Part shown: one piece after another, positions 33,282 through 42,055 of the stretch | Position numbering within the stretch: position 1 is the first letter of the stretch | How the letters are laid out: each line of letters begins with the position of its first letter | Source of the DNA: COMBO-56-21 sp963705355 | Lineage (GTDB): Archaea; Thermoplasmatota; Thermoplasmata; UBA10834 | DNA: 64,000 nt | Assembly (NCBI GenBank): GCA_963705355.1 | Contig: OY970070.1 | Location: 806,001 to 870,000 of the forward strand | Direction of reading: 5' to 3' | The notes under the pieces: model-generated | What the model was told of the DNA's origin: nothing | What the model saw: only the letters and a program-made list of their open reading frames with translations | The model's database searches: none | Position numbers and translations under genes: made by a program

Positions 33282-34241
33282 CTATACGTGCCTGAAGTCC
33301 TCGGGCAGGCCAGCGCTATATAGTCCGAGGTCGAAACAGCCGATGGCCGCCACGGCACCGATGGAACCCCGCCGGCCCGTGATCTCGTGGATATGGACGC
33401 CGCATTCCTTCGCGGCGTGCTCCGCATCGTGGATGGCCAGGATCGTCTCCTTCGCACTGGCCCCGTACTTCACGAGCTTCCTTGGGATGTCGAGGCCTTC
33501 GTAAGCTGCAATCGCGGTCTGATCCGAGAAGGTGTTCCTGGCGACGAAATCCTTGGCCCAGTCGACTGTCTTCGTGATATCCTCGGGTCGCACCGCGAAG
33601 CTCACTCCGGTCGATGCACAGTTCGTGGTCTTCTGAGGAGCGTGCGGATTGAGTTGGACGATCTTGTGGGAAAGAAGGATTCCATGCGGCATCTCGCGCC
33701 CCAGCTTCAGGCCAAGGACCCAAGTTGCACCTTTCTCTTTCGTGTCGGTGTCATCGATGCCGATTACGAGCCTCTTGTGCACCGGGGTCGTGATTCTGAT
33801 CTCGACCTTCCTACTTCCCCCGACGAGTTCGTCGCTGAGATACTCGACCTTCTCGACTCCCTCCGCTTGAGGCAAGCACGCGCCCACGCCCACGCTCGCG
33901 CCGGCTAGGCCTATCCATGTCGTCTCCACTTTGCCGTCCTTGACGATGAGGGATTTGAGCGCTTGACCGCCAGTGTCCCTGGACGCGGGACCGAAGTGCA
34001 CCTCGCCCTCGCCAATCCGGGCGTCCATAATCAGGGTCGTGCCGACGACCTCGACATGTTCCACGACCCCTCTCGCCCTCAGCCGGTTGACCGCATCCCA
34101 CTCGACAGGGCCTTGAGCGCAGCATTCCTCCACTATCTTGGCCTTGCCGGCCTTCTCATCAACGAGAGTGATGAGCCTCTTCGAGAACAGAGAGCCGTGC
34201 CGCTGCCTTATGTCGGCTGGAGTGAGAATGTTGGCCATCAA
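33282..34241 (-). CDS. Methanogenesis marker protein 11 homologue
   Basis: A 319-aa protein that I match from memory to methanogenesis marker 11. The central GIDDTDTKEKGATWVLGLKLGR (about 160-181, quoted here as GIDDTDTKEKGATW) is shared with the TiaS-like group of ATP-using RNA enzymes; flanking blocks IVQLNPHAPQKTTNCASTGV and AAYEGLDIPRKLVKYG also fit. Function is unknown even in methanogens. No methanogenesis gene (mcr, mtr) is in this window. It overlaps nothing but lies three bases from the MBL gene, suggesting one operon. Confidence 0.75.
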   Translation of the reverse strand: MMANILTPADIRQRHGSLFSKRLITLVDEKAGKAKIVEECCAQGPVEWDAVNRLRARGVVEHVEVVGTTLIMDARIGEGEVHFGPASRDTGGQALKSLIVKDGKVETTWIGLAGASVGVGACLPQAEGVEKVEYLSDELVGGSRKVEIRITTPVHKRLVIGIDDTDTKEKGATWVLGLKLGREMPHGILLSHKIVQLNPHAPQKTTNCASTGVSFAVRPEDITKTVDWAKDFVARNTFSDQTAIAAYEGLDIPRKLVKYGASAKETILAIHDAEHAAKECGVHIHEITGRRGSIGAVAAIGCFDLGLYSAGLPEDFRHV

Positions 34242-34244
34242 GTA

Positions 34245-34925
34245 TCAGACTTCCAGAGACTCGCCTGGCTTGAGTATCACTATCTTCGCCTTCGACGACT
34301 TCTTGGCGAGCCTCTCGAATTCCTTCGGATCCTGCTCGATCAGAGGCCAGGTCCCGTAGTGCATGGGTATGGCGATCTTCGGGCTGATCAAAGCAGTCGC
34401 CATGGCCGCCTGTTTTGGGTCCATCGTGAAGAACCCTCCTATCGGCAGCAGTGCGACATCGGGCTTGTAGAGCTCGCGTATGAGTTTCATATCGCCGAAC
34501 ACGCAGGTGTCGCCAGCGTGGTAGACCACCTTGCCCGAATCGATGACCATGCCGACCGCCATGGCTGCCGAGAATTCCAGCCCAGGCGCGCCGATGCTGG
34601 ACGAATGGAACGCAGGGACCATCGTCACCTTGGTGCTCTTGATGACCGCGGTCCCACCCATATTGAACCCCACGCTCTTCACTCCGGTCTTCTCGAGCCA
34701 ATCGGACAACTCGACGATCGAGGCGATCACAGCCCCGGTCCTGCGGGCAATGGCCACAGCGTCTCCGAGGTGGTCGCTGTGCCCGTGAGTTACGCATATG
34801 ATGTCGCAATCGACCTTGTCCGCCGACGTTGAAGCCAGTGGGTTGCCCGTCAGAAACGGGTCTACTAGGATTCTGTCTTTGCCCTCTAGGAGGAAAGCTG
34901 CGTGGCCGAGCCTTGTTATCTTCAT
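34245..34925 (-). CDS. UPF0173-type metallo-beta-lactamase-fold hydrolase
   Basis: Metal-dependent hydrolase of 226 aa. The motif THGHSDHLGD (H47, H49, D51, H52), HAGDT near residue 146 and MHYGTWP near 200 provide the di-metal ligands. Length and the N-terminal ITRLGHAAFLLEG are typical of UPF0173, whose substrate is unknown. It is first in a pair with the marker-11 homologue, with three bases between them. Confidence 0.92.
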   Translation of the reverse strand: MKITRLGHAAFLLEGKDRILVDPFLTGNPLASTSADKVDCDIICVTHGHSDHLGDAVAIARRTGAVIASIVELSDWLEKTGVKSVGFNMGGTAVIKSTKVTMVPAFHSSSIGAPGLEFSAAMAVGMVIDSGKVVYHAGDTCVFGDMKLIRELYKPDVALLPIGGFFTMDPKQAAMATALISPKIAIPMHYGTWPLIEQDPKEFERLAKKSSKAKIVILKPGESLEV

Positions 34926-34987
34926 GGTACCATCCGGACATCATCAACGCGAGAATCCTATTTGTGTGTTTGGCCGATGCCAGGCGG

Positions 34988-35839
34988 TCAGGTGATTGCG
35001 CGCGTTAGGAACCTCGAGGGCAGGTCGGCCAGGCTCAACGCTTTGAGGCCGTCCGATTCGAACACGAGCCACCTGCCTTTGATGCCAACGAGCTCGCCCT
35101 TGTGGCTGCCCCACGATTCTTCCAGCCTCGGGATCTCCCTCAGAGGGAGGTCGATCGGATAGCCCTTGAGCCATTTCAACGGCTCCGGCTTGAGATCATA
35201 GGCCTCGCCAAGGGTGATCTTCAGGGCGTCGAACCGACCCTCGATGCCGCGCTCATCTACGGGCCTCGACAGACTCCGAATAAGAGTCTCCTGTCTGTGC
35301 GACTGCGGTATCCTGAGCCTCGAGGAGATGTCCTTCTCCGAATCCCGAGCCTTCTTGCGCGTCGCGAACGTTCCGATGACGGAATACGCGTCCGCGCCCT
35401 GCTCGATGAGTCTCCTGTCCACCCTTCGCGCGGAACTCATTCCTATCTTCATACGTGTATCATAGAAGGCCACGTACAGCACGTGCTCGCGCCTGCAGAA
35501 ATCCAAGTCGCATATCTCGCCGTCGCATCGTGGCTCGAATATGCAGTCCTGAAATGGGATGAACGACTCGCCGGCACATTCGGCGCACTGGCCAAATCTG
35601 TCGACGGGCGTCTGCCTCGGGCAAGGGACGTACTTGTTCCCCTCCCAGTAACCGATGCAAATCCTCTTCCTGCTCACGGCGAAATCGACGTCCTCGAGAT
35701 CGAACTCGGCGACTTCCTTCTTAAGGACATCAAAACACTCTAAATGAGGCTCGAACTCGTCCCAATGAAACTCAAGTGCGTGCAGCGGGAACCTGTCCTC
35801 GGTCCTCTCAACCAGGAGCTGGTCGGCGCGAGTGAACAT
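34988..35839 (-). CDS. DUF2797 family protein (GIY-YIG-like domain)
   Basis: A 283-aa protein of the archaeal DUF2797 type. An N-terminal beta region precedes a Cys-rich part (CIGYWEGNKYVPCPRQ; QCAECAGE; CIFEPRCDGEICDLDFC), probably zinc binding, and then VLYVAFYDTRMKIGMSSARR with RRLIEQGADAYSVIG, which resembles a GIY-YIG fold. No function is established. It stands alone between the MBL gene and kptA. The family call rests on remembered sequence features. Confidence 0.75.
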   Translation of the reverse strand: MFTRADQLLVERTEDRFPLHALEFHWDEFEPHLECFDVLKKEVAEFDLEDVDFAVSRKRICIGYWEGNKYVPCPRQTPVDRFGQCAECAGESFIPFQDCIFEPRCDGEICDLDFCRREHVLYVAFYDTRMKIGMSSARRVDRRLIEQGADAYSVIGTFATRKKARDSEKDISSRLRIPQSHRQETLIRSLSRPVDERGIEGRFDALKITLGEAYDLKPEPLKWLKGYPIDLPLREIPRLEESWGSHKGELVGIKGRWLVFESDGLKALSLADLPSRFLTRAIT

Positions 35840-35906
35840 CTGAACGTTGAAAGAAGATCGCGGGATATTAAGGATTCATCCTGCGGCGAGCGAATGTACT
35901 GTGGAA

Positions 35907-36659
35907 TCATTCCTCTGGCGGCAGCTCCTGCACGACCGGACTCTCGTCGTCTTCCTTGGATTCTTTCTCCTCTTTCTTCTCGGCCACCGGCTTCTCAGGA
36001 GGGAACTCCGACAGGTCCACTTCCATCCTTGTCAGATACTTCGGCGGGACGTCCGTGGTCAAGTAGACAGTTCGACCCGCCTTCTGAATCACGATCCCGT
36101 CCTCGGTCGCGCCCCTAGAATCCACTTCGAGGATGACCGGCTCCGGGGTTCTGACCCTTCCCGCGTTAACAGCGTCCCCAATTCCCCTGCTGAGGTGAAC
36201 CATCTTCCTGTCAGACGGCTTCAAACCCACCTCGAGAACGATATCCACCTCCTCCTTAGTCGTCGGGTAATAGAGCTTGTCAGGGGTTCCGCCCGAGGGC
36301 AGGTCGAGGTCGACCTCGAACGAGTGTGCGTATGTCGCCCTGATCATCCCGTCCCTGTACTCGTACCTGCCCTTGTTGTCGGTCTCGATGATGGCGACGA
36401 TATGATGCGGCCTGACCCAGTGATATCTGCGCTGCTTTCTCTGGAGGGCGTTCACGAAATCCCTGAGGCTGACGAACCCGTGGCTGTCCATCCTCAGGTC
36501 GAACCTCTCGGGAAAGTGCCTCAACACGCCAGCCATCGTCCTGCTGAGCCTGTCGAGCTCCTCCGTGTTCATCAGGAACCGGCCCTCATCCCCGCAAACT
36601 GGGCACATCTCCGCCCTGAAATAGCCGTGCTCCCTGCACTCTTTCAGCATGAGCAACAC
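35907..36659 (-). CDS. kptA: RNA 2'-phosphotransferase KptA/Tpt1
   Basis: Transfers a 2'-phosphate from RNA to NAD, yielding ADP-ribose 1''-2'' cyclic phosphate. The core has LSRTMAGVLRHFPERFDLRM (RH pair), DSHGFVSLRDFV, a YAHSF nucleotide motif and KMVHLS. An N-terminal zinc-like cluster C8, H11, C19, C22 precedes it, as in archaeal KptA. After about residue 215 there is an unusual acidic, disordered tail (EKKEEKESKEDDES). It starts GTG at 36659, about 30 bp from a TATA box; ATG at 36650 is the alternative. Confidence 0.88.
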   Translation of the reverse strand: MLLMLKECREHGYFRAEMCPVCGDEGRFLMNTEELDRLSRTMAGVLRHFPERFDLRMDSHGFVSLRDFVNALQRKQRRYHWVRPHHIVAIIETDNKGRYEYRDGMIRATYAHSFEVDLDLPSGGTPDKLYYPTTKEEVDIVLEVGLKPSDRKMVHLSRGIGDAVNAGRVRTPEPVILEVDSRGATEDGIVIQKAGRTVYLTTDVPPKYLTRMEVDLSEFPPEKPVAEKKEEKESKEDDESPVVQELPPEE

Positions 36660-36683
36660 ACTTCTGACGGGTTATGGCTGAAC

Positions 36684-36693
36684 CTCATAAAAG
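36684..36693 (-). promoter_or_regulatory. TATA box of kptA
   Basis: CTTTTATGAG on the minus strand is centred 30 bp before the GTG at 36659, compatible with a near-leaderless transcript. Confidence 0.45.
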
Positions 36694-36806
36694 CTTTCGC
36701 GTCCTAGTAGCTTGTCCGAGGATGCGTGGTATCCACCGCGGTCTATCAGAAATGAAAATGAAGGAAAGGATTTCCGAAAGGGTTTCGTCCGCGCTGAGTC
36801 CCTCGC

Positions 36807-38138
36807 TCATGCAGTCGCTTTCTGCTCTTCGGGCGCGATCACCGGGGGCTTCGTGATCCAGGCGATGATGAACGCAACCAAGGACCCGAGTGCCGTCCCA
36901 ATGAAGACCCACTCGAAACCGCCCTTTATGTATGCGGGCATCATCGCACCAGTAACCCCACCGACAGCGTATGCCGTGAAGACGACACCGTAGTTCGAGC
37001 CGTAGAATTTGGTTCCGAAGTACTCGGCTGTGATCGGCGGGAAGAGAGCGAAATTGCCGCCAAAGCAGAACCCTGCCAGCGAGACGAAAGCCGTGACACC
37101 GACAAACTGGATCGTCTGGTCAGTCGGCTTGCTGAGCACGAATGCCGCAGCACCGAACAGGATGATCGACTGCGTCAGGAACATGATTTTCATTGCCCTG
37201 GTCCTGCCGAGCTTGTCCGAGACGAACCCCCAGACGACTCTTCCGGTCCCGTTGAATAGCGCGAGAATGCCCGTCATTAGAGCCACGTTTGCGGCAGTCG
37301 TGACCAGAACGTCCTGGGTGCCCGTATTGAATCCTGGATGAGCAGCAGCATAGATGTTCTCCATGTTCTGAGCGAAGTTCGACACATTGCCGATCATCAT
37401 CAGTCCACACGTCGCAGAAAGAATGAACATCGCCCAGATGAGCCAGTAGGTCCTCGAACGAACCATCTCACGGGTCCTGAACTGCTTCTTGGCCGTGCTG
37501 CCTGCGCCCTGTAGCGGTGGAGTCCAGCCAGCTGGGCAGTAGTTGGTTGGCGGATCGCAAAGCAACTGCGCACCCAAGAACACCATCACGAGGAAAATAA
37601 TCCCCAAATAGAGGTATGCGTTGTCAAGGCCGACGTACGGAGAGGAGCCGACTATCCATGTGCCGACCTGAGCAAAGATGAATGTCCCTGCGCCAAAACC
37701 AGCGACTGCGATGCCGGCGATGAGTCCCCTCTTGTCGGGAAACCACTTGACGCAGCACGATAGTGGGCAGCTGTATCCGATACCAACGCCGACGCCGAGC
37801 AGCGCATAGCTGACGTACATCAGTCCGAGGTTCTTGAAGAACATCGAGGACAGAACATAACCTGCGGCATAAATCACACCAGCCAGCATACCGATCTGCC
37901 TCGGCCCTCTCCTGTCCTGTAACCAACCTCCAACACTGACAAACAGACCGAAACTCGCAAGGCTTGTGGCGAATATGCCGAGCACCTGCGGTGACTTGGC
38001 GGCGTCATTCAGATAGTAGGCCAAAGGCTTGTTGAAGATCGACCACGCGTATATGCAACCCAGCGCGAGCTGCATAAGAACCGCTCCGACAACCCTGATC
38101 CATCTATTCGGCAGTTTCTCCGTCTTGTTCTCTCCCAT
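36807..38138 (-). CDS. OxlT-like MFS transporter (oxalate/formate antiporter family)
   Basis: Twelve-helix major facilitator protein of 443 aa. Family marks: LALGCIYAWSIFNKPLAYYL in helix 1, GWLQDRRGPRQIG between helices 2 and 3, GVGVGIGYSCPLSCCVKWFPDKRGLIAGI and GRVVWGFVSDKLGRTRAM. Members carry oxalate, formate or other monocarboxylates. Near formate-THF ligase, carbonic anhydrase and acetyl-CoA synthetase, formate or acetate is a sensible guess for the substrate. A good ribosome site (AAGGGGAG) precedes the ATG. Confidence 0.88.
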   Translation of the reverse strand: MGENKTEKLPNRWIRVVGAVLMQLALGCIYAWSIFNKPLAYYLNDAAKSPQVLGIFATSLASFGLFVSVGGWLQDRRGPRQIGMLAGVIYAAGYVLSSMFFKNLGLMYVSYALLGVGVGIGYSCPLSCCVKWFPDKRGLIAGIAVAGFGAGTFIFAQVGTWIVGSSPYVGLDNAYLYLGIIFLVMVFLGAQLLCDPPTNYCPAGWTPPLQGAGSTAKKQFRTREMVRSRTYWLIWAMFILSATCGLMMIGNVSNFAQNMENIYAAAHPGFNTGTQDVLVTTAANVALMTGILALFNGTGRVVWGFVSDKLGRTRAMKIMFLTQSIILFGAAAFVLSKPTDQTIQFVGVTAFVSLAGFCFGGNFALFPPITAEYFGTKFYGSNYGVVFTAYAVGGVTGAMMPAYIKGGFEWVFIGTALGSLVAFIIAWITKPPVIAPEEQKATA

Positions 38139-38177
38139 ATCTATCTCCCCTTCTCGTTGATTGCCCCAATTCCCCCA

Positions 38178-38735
38178 CTAGATGAACCTCACATTCCCGG
38201 TCGCGAGGTCGTACATCGCGCCGTACATGGTTAGCTTGCCGTCTGCGACCGCATCGTGAACGATCCTGCTGTTGTCCTCGATCATTCGCAGCTGCAGCCG
38301 AACATTGCTCTCGGCAATCGCGTTCTCGTCATTTACCTGGTCGATCGAGACCCTGACCCTCGCATTCTCGATGTCCCTCACGACCGACCTGAGGTTCTCG
38401 AGACCAGAAGCCTCAATGACTGCCTTGACGGCTCCGCAGCCTGTGTGGCCCAGCACAAGGAGCGCGTTCACATGCAGGTGACCGACGGCGTACTCGAGAC
38501 TGCCGAGAATTGAGGGATCGGCGGCGCTGTTGCCAGCGACTCGGACGACGAACGCATCCCCCAATGACAGATTGAAGATCTTGATCGGCGAGACGCGAGA
38601 ATCAGAGCATGAGAGAATGGCAACGAACGGTTCTTGCCTCTTCGCCAAGCGCCTGAGGAGCGCGGGGTCCACTGTCTTCTTGAACAGCGAGTTCCCATCA
38701 ACCAGTCTCTGCCTGTGGTCCATGGCCGCGTTCAT
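38178..38735 (-). CDS. Beta-class carbonic anhydrase
   Basis: Zinc enzyme interconverting CO2 and bicarbonate, 185 aa. Ligands and catalytic residues are C43, D45 and R47 in LSCSDSRVSP, and H97/C100 in GHTGCGAVKA. Size fits the small prokaryotic beta class. It lies 39 bp upstream of the OxlT-like gene in the same direction, perhaps as one transcript, and could balance CO2/bicarbonate for carboxylation or formate chemistry. Confidence 0.93.
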   Translation of the reverse strand: MNAAMDHRQRLVDGNSLFKKTVDPALLRRLAKRQEPFVAILSCSDSRVSPIKIFNLSLGDAFVVRVAGNSAADPSILGSLEYAVGHLHVNALLVLGHTGCGAVKAVIEASGLENLRSVVRDIENARVRVSIDQVNDENAIAESNVRLQLRMIEDNSRIVHDAVADGKLTMYGAMYDLATGNVRFI

Positions 38736-38773
38736 ATGTAGAGCCCTCTCTAGCGGGTGTAAATCATAATTGT

Positions 38774-38794
38774 TGGAGGGGGGATGCCCCCCTT
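38774..38794 (-). terminator. G/C-rich hairpin after acetyl-CoA synthetase gene
   Basis: A run of six G and a run of six C pair across a three-base loop, extended by A-T at the base, 23 bp after the acsA stop. It probably ends or attenuates the acsA transcript. The sequence behind it on the minus strand is only moderately T-rich. Confidence 0.5.
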
Positions 38795-38816
38795 CTAGAA
38801 AAGGATATTGGTCCGT

Positions 38817-40571
38817 TCAGTCTTCGAGCGTCGATGTGTCGCCTATGGGGAGTCCCAGCTCTCTGGCTCTTAGCAGCCTCCTCATGATTTTGCCGCTCCT
38901 GGTCTTCGGAAGCGTCTTGACCACTTCGATCTCTCTCGGGTAGGCGTGTCCCGCCAGCTTGCTCTTGACGAACTTCTGGATGTCTTCCTTGAGCTGCGGG
39001 GAGTCAGTGTATCCTGGCGTGAGAACGACAAACGCCTTGATGATGTTGCCCCTGAGCTCGTCCGGCTTGCCTATGACACCGGCCTCTGCGATCGCCGGGT
39101 GCTCGATGAGGGCGCTCTCGACCTCGAACGGGCCGACCCTCTCTCCAGAGGTTTTGATGACATCGTCCGCTCTCCCAACATACCAGAAGTAGCCGTCCTT
39201 GTCGATTTGGGCCGTGTCGCCCGTGTAGTACCATCCGTTTCTCATGTACTCGTTGAACCTTGCCGGGTTCTTCCATATCTGCCTCATCATAGCTGGCCAT
39301 CCGGGCCTGAGCGCGAGGTTGCCCTCCTGGCCCTGCGCGAGTACCTTGCCGTTCTCGTCGACTACCGCAGCCTCGATGCCTGGAAGGGGCTTCCCCATGG
39401 AGCCCGGCTTAATCGGCATTTCAGGGAAGTTCGTGATCAGTATGCTGCCCGTCTCGGTCTGCCACCATGTGTCGTGGAATGGCTTGTTGTCGAACACCTC
39501 TTGGGCCCACTTCACGCCCTCCGGGTTCAGTGGCTCACCGACGCAGTAGAGCGCTCTCAGGCTCGACAGGTTGTATTTCTTCGGGAGGTCGTCGCCCCTT
39601 GCCATCAGCATCCTGACGGCCGTCGGGGCAGTATACCAGATGCTGATCTTGTAGTTCTGGATCGTCACGTACCATCTGTCGGGGTCGAACCTCCCGCCAA
39701 GGCCGACCTGAGTGGTCCCGTTCGACCACGGTCCGAGCACGCCATAGACAACGCCAGTGACCCAGCCCAGGTCCGCACCGCACCAATACACATCCTCCTC
39801 ATGGACATCCAGGACCCAGTTCGTCGTCAGGTGCGCCTGGACGATCCCCTTGTGGGCGTGGACGACGCCCTTCGGCTTGCCTGTTGTGCCGGAGGTGTAG
39901 AGCATATACATGAACTCCTCAGGGTCCATGTGAGCAGGTTCGAACGATGCAGGCGCAGCGCCCATCTCCTTCTGCCAGCTGATCTCGTCCGCGGACACAT
40001 CCTTCCCGACGATGATCATGTGCTTGAGCTCCGGGAGCTGGTCCTTGACCTCGTAGACCCTCTTCTTGAGGTCGGAATCAGTGACTAGGGCTACGGCACC
40101 ACTGTCCAGGAGCCTGTCCCGAATGGCGTCAGGGCCAAACGCCGGGAACATCGGACTCGCGATCGCGCCGTACTTAATCGCGCCCAAGAAGCCGGCGTAC
40201 AGCTCTGGAGATCTCTGCAAAAAGAAGAAAACCCTGTCCTGCCTCTTTATGCCCAGCTTCTTCAGAACGTTAGCGAACTTGTTGGTCTGCTCGTAGAGCT
40301 GCTGGAAGGTGAGTCTCGTCGCGTGACCCTCTCCATCATCGTAGATCAGTGCGACCTTGTTCTTTCTCGGGCCCTTGACATGCCTATCCACCGCGTTGTA
40401 GGCGGCATTGATCTTCCCTCCAGGGAACCAATCCACCAGCTTGTCAGCGTCCGACCACTTGAATGTCTTCATCAGCCGTTCGTAGTTCTGAAGGTTCGGC
40501 TTCAGCCTCAGCTTCGCCGGATCCTTAATGACTAGGTCCTCATGCAACAGTTCTGTGCTCTTCTCCGCCAT
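38817..40571 (-). CDS. acsA: Acetyl-CoA synthetase (AMP-forming), AcsA type
   Basis: Activates acetate (or another short acid) to the acyl-CoA with ATP. In 584 aa: P-loop-like YTSGTTGKPKGVVHAHKG, TWWQTETGSILITNFPEM, GWYYTGDTAQIDKDGYFWYVG, and the regulatory lysine motif PKTRSGKIMRR near the C-terminus. Length is like the B. subtilis AcsA rather than the 650-aa Acs. It is monocistronic, with a possible long leader (TATA-like GATTTAAG at 40751-40758). It links the one-carbon genes to acetate metabolism. Confidence 0.92.
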   Translation of the reverse strand: MAEKSTELLHEDLVIKDPAKLRLKPNLQNYERLMKTFKWSDADKLVDWFPGGKINAAYNAVDRHVKGPRKNKVALIYDDGEGHATRLTFQQLYEQTNKFANVLKKLGIKRQDRVFFFLQRSPELYAGFLGAIKYGAIASPMFPAFGPDAIRDRLLDSGAVALVTDSDLKKRVYEVKDQLPELKHMIIVGKDVSADEISWQKEMGAAPASFEPAHMDPEEFMYMLYTSGTTGKPKGVVHAHKGIVQAHLTTNWVLDVHEEDVYWCGADLGWVTGVVYGVLGPWSNGTTQVGLGGRFDPDRWYVTIQNYKISIWYTAPTAVRMLMARGDDLPKKYNLSSLRALYCVGEPLNPEGVKWAQEVFDNKPFHDTWWQTETGSILITNFPEMPIKPGSMGKPLPGIEAAVVDENGKVLAQGQEGNLALRPGWPAMMRQIWKNPARFNEYMRNGWYYTGDTAQIDKDGYFWYVGRADDVIKTSGERVGPFEVESALIEHPAIAEAGVIGKPDELRGNIIKAFVVLTPGYTDSPQLKEDIQKFVKSKLAGHAYPREIEVVKTLPKTRSGKIMRRLLRARELGLPIGDTSTLED

Positions 40572-40902
40572 CTGGTCACTTCCAATTCTGTCTTTGACAA
40601 TACTCGCCTGCGCTCTGGAAACCCATCCGACCTCTGGCCGCGCTCTTCTCTTCGAAGCCGCAGCTCGTGCTCAGTTCGGTTTCTGCCGACCCCATCCAAG
40701 AGTAGGTAGTAATGCTTTTCGATGCGACCATGCCGATTTATGGCACGGCGCTTAAATCCTGCTTCCTCTGGAGAGGACTTCGGCGACGACTTTCGACCGA
40801 GTGCGGCGAACATCGAACGAATTACAGTATTCCCTGACCACAGGGTAATCAAGAGAAGAGAACGAGTTCGGCCAGCAAATGATCGGCGGGGATTCGGCTT
40901 CC
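40572..40902. other. Intergenic region between acsA and folD
   Basis: About 330 bp without a supportable gene; open frames here lack protein-like composition. On the minus strand it holds a possible acsA promoter (GATTTAAG, 40751-40758), which would give a leader of roughly 150 bases. I see no riboswitch or clear terminator. Confidence 0.5.
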
Positions 40903-41793
40903 TCAGTCCTTCCAGTTGTGGTGCACCTTTGAGGCGTGGACCGTGTTCTTCATCAGCATCGTGATTGTCATCGGCCCGACGCCGCCCGGAACCGGCGTGA
41001 TGGCCTTCGCCTTCATCTTCACCGCGTCGAAATCGACGTCCCCGATCAGCCTCGTGCCGCCCTTCGCTGCTGGGTCGTCGATCCGATTGACACCGACATC
41101 GATCACGACGACGCCGTCCTTCACCATGTCCGCCTTCACGAAGTTAGGCTGGCCCATTGCCGCTATGAGTATGTCCGCCTGCCTCGTTATCGCGGGCAAG
41201 TTGGTGGTCCTCGAGTGACAGATAGTGACAGTTGCATCCGCGCCCGGTGCCTTCTGGATCAATATGCACGCGACCGGCTTGCCCACGATGTTGCTCCTTC
41301 CGAGCACGACTACGTGCTTTCCCTTCGGGTCGTTGCCGCTTCTGACCAAGAGCTCCTGGATACCATGGGGAGTGCACGGAAGGTAGCATTCGCTGCCGAC
41401 GACCATCTTGCCCACATTGACCGGGTGGAACCCGTCGACGTCCTTGCTCGGGTCTATCCTGAGCAGGACTTTCTCCTCGCTGATGTGCTTGGGGAGCGGA
41501 AGCTGCACGAGGATGCCGTCGAACTTCGGGTCCCCGTTGTACTTGTCGATGAGCTTCAGAAGCCCCTCCTCAGTCGCAGACGCTGGAAGCCTAATCGTCT
41601 CAGAGCAGATTCCGAGCTCGTTGCAGGCCTCGCCCTTCTTCCTGACATAGACTTGGGACGCAGGATCCTCGCCCACGATGATAACGACAAGACCTGGCTC
41701 GACGCCCTTGGCCTTCATCTTCGCGACCTCGACCTTAATTTCGGCCCGGATGCTCTTGGCGATCTCGTTGCCATTGATGATCTGAGCGACCAT
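40903..41793 (-). CDS. folD: Methylene-THF dehydrogenase/cyclohydrolase FolD
   Basis: Bifunctional enzyme of the folate one-carbon pathway, 296 aa from ATG 41793, preceded by AGGTGG. Seen: the catalytic Lys in SQVYVRKKGEAC, FDGILVQLPLPKH, PCTPHGIQELL, NAD(P) loop VVVLGRSNIVGKPVA and ITPVPGGVGPMTITMLMKNT. It converts methylene-THF to formyl-THF and back, joining the reactions of Fhs and MetF encoded next door. The nine codons open upstream of 41793 are not conserved. Confidence 0.96.
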   Translation of the reverse strand: MVAQIINGNEIAKSIRAEIKVEVAKMKAKGVEPGLVVIIVGEDPASQVYVRKKGEACNELGICSETIRLPASATEEGLLKLIDKYNGDPKFDGILVQLPLPKHISEEKVLLRIDPSKDVDGFHPVNVGKMVVGSECYLPCTPHGIQELLVRSGNDPKGKHVVVLGRSNIVGKPVACILIQKAPGADATVTICHSRTTNLPAITRQADILIAAMGQPNFVKADMVKDGVVVIDVGVNRIDDPAAKGGTRLIGDVDFDAVKMKAKAITPVPGGVGPMTITMLMKNTVHASKVHHNWKD

Positions 41794-41890
41794 TTGTCCA
41801 CCTGAAAAGCGGGATGCCAATTCCCTACTTAAGGGTTCTTAGAGAATGGACGATTCTGGAGACAGGAATCTCAGCTATCCACTGCCCGGC

Positions 41891-41918
41891 CAGACGCGTG
41901 CCAGGCCGTATACGTCTG
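41891..41918. repeat. Inverted repeat in the folD-fhs divergent spacer
   Basis: CAGACG and CGTCTG, perfect and 16 bases apart, lie midway in the divergent promoter region of folD and fhs. It may bind a shared regulator; nothing else supports that. Confidence 0.3.
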
Positions 41919-42041
41919 CGGGCGGGCTCATTGACGAGATATGCACACGTTCTGCTCGATAAACGATACTAATGCATCGAACTCTGCGATTTTCGTCGAA
42001 ATTTCGAAAAGGTTTTTTAGGCGTGTATGATACCCCCTCCA

Positions 42042-42050
42042 AAGGAGGTC
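42042..42050 (+). promoter_or_regulatory. Ribosome binding site of fhs
   Basis: AAGGAGGTC ends five bases before the ATG at 42056 and is a near-perfect match to the 16S rRNA tail. It decides the fhs start over the longer open frame. A TATA-like TTTTTTAG (42012-42019) sits about 40 bp upstream of the ATG. Confidence 0.75.
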
Positions 42051-42055
42051 ACAAA

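Noticed and set aside
40532..40852. Open frame of 106 codons upstream of acsA on the minus strand
   Set aside because: Arg/Glu-rich sequence without ribosome site or domain; overlaps the acsA start in another frame.
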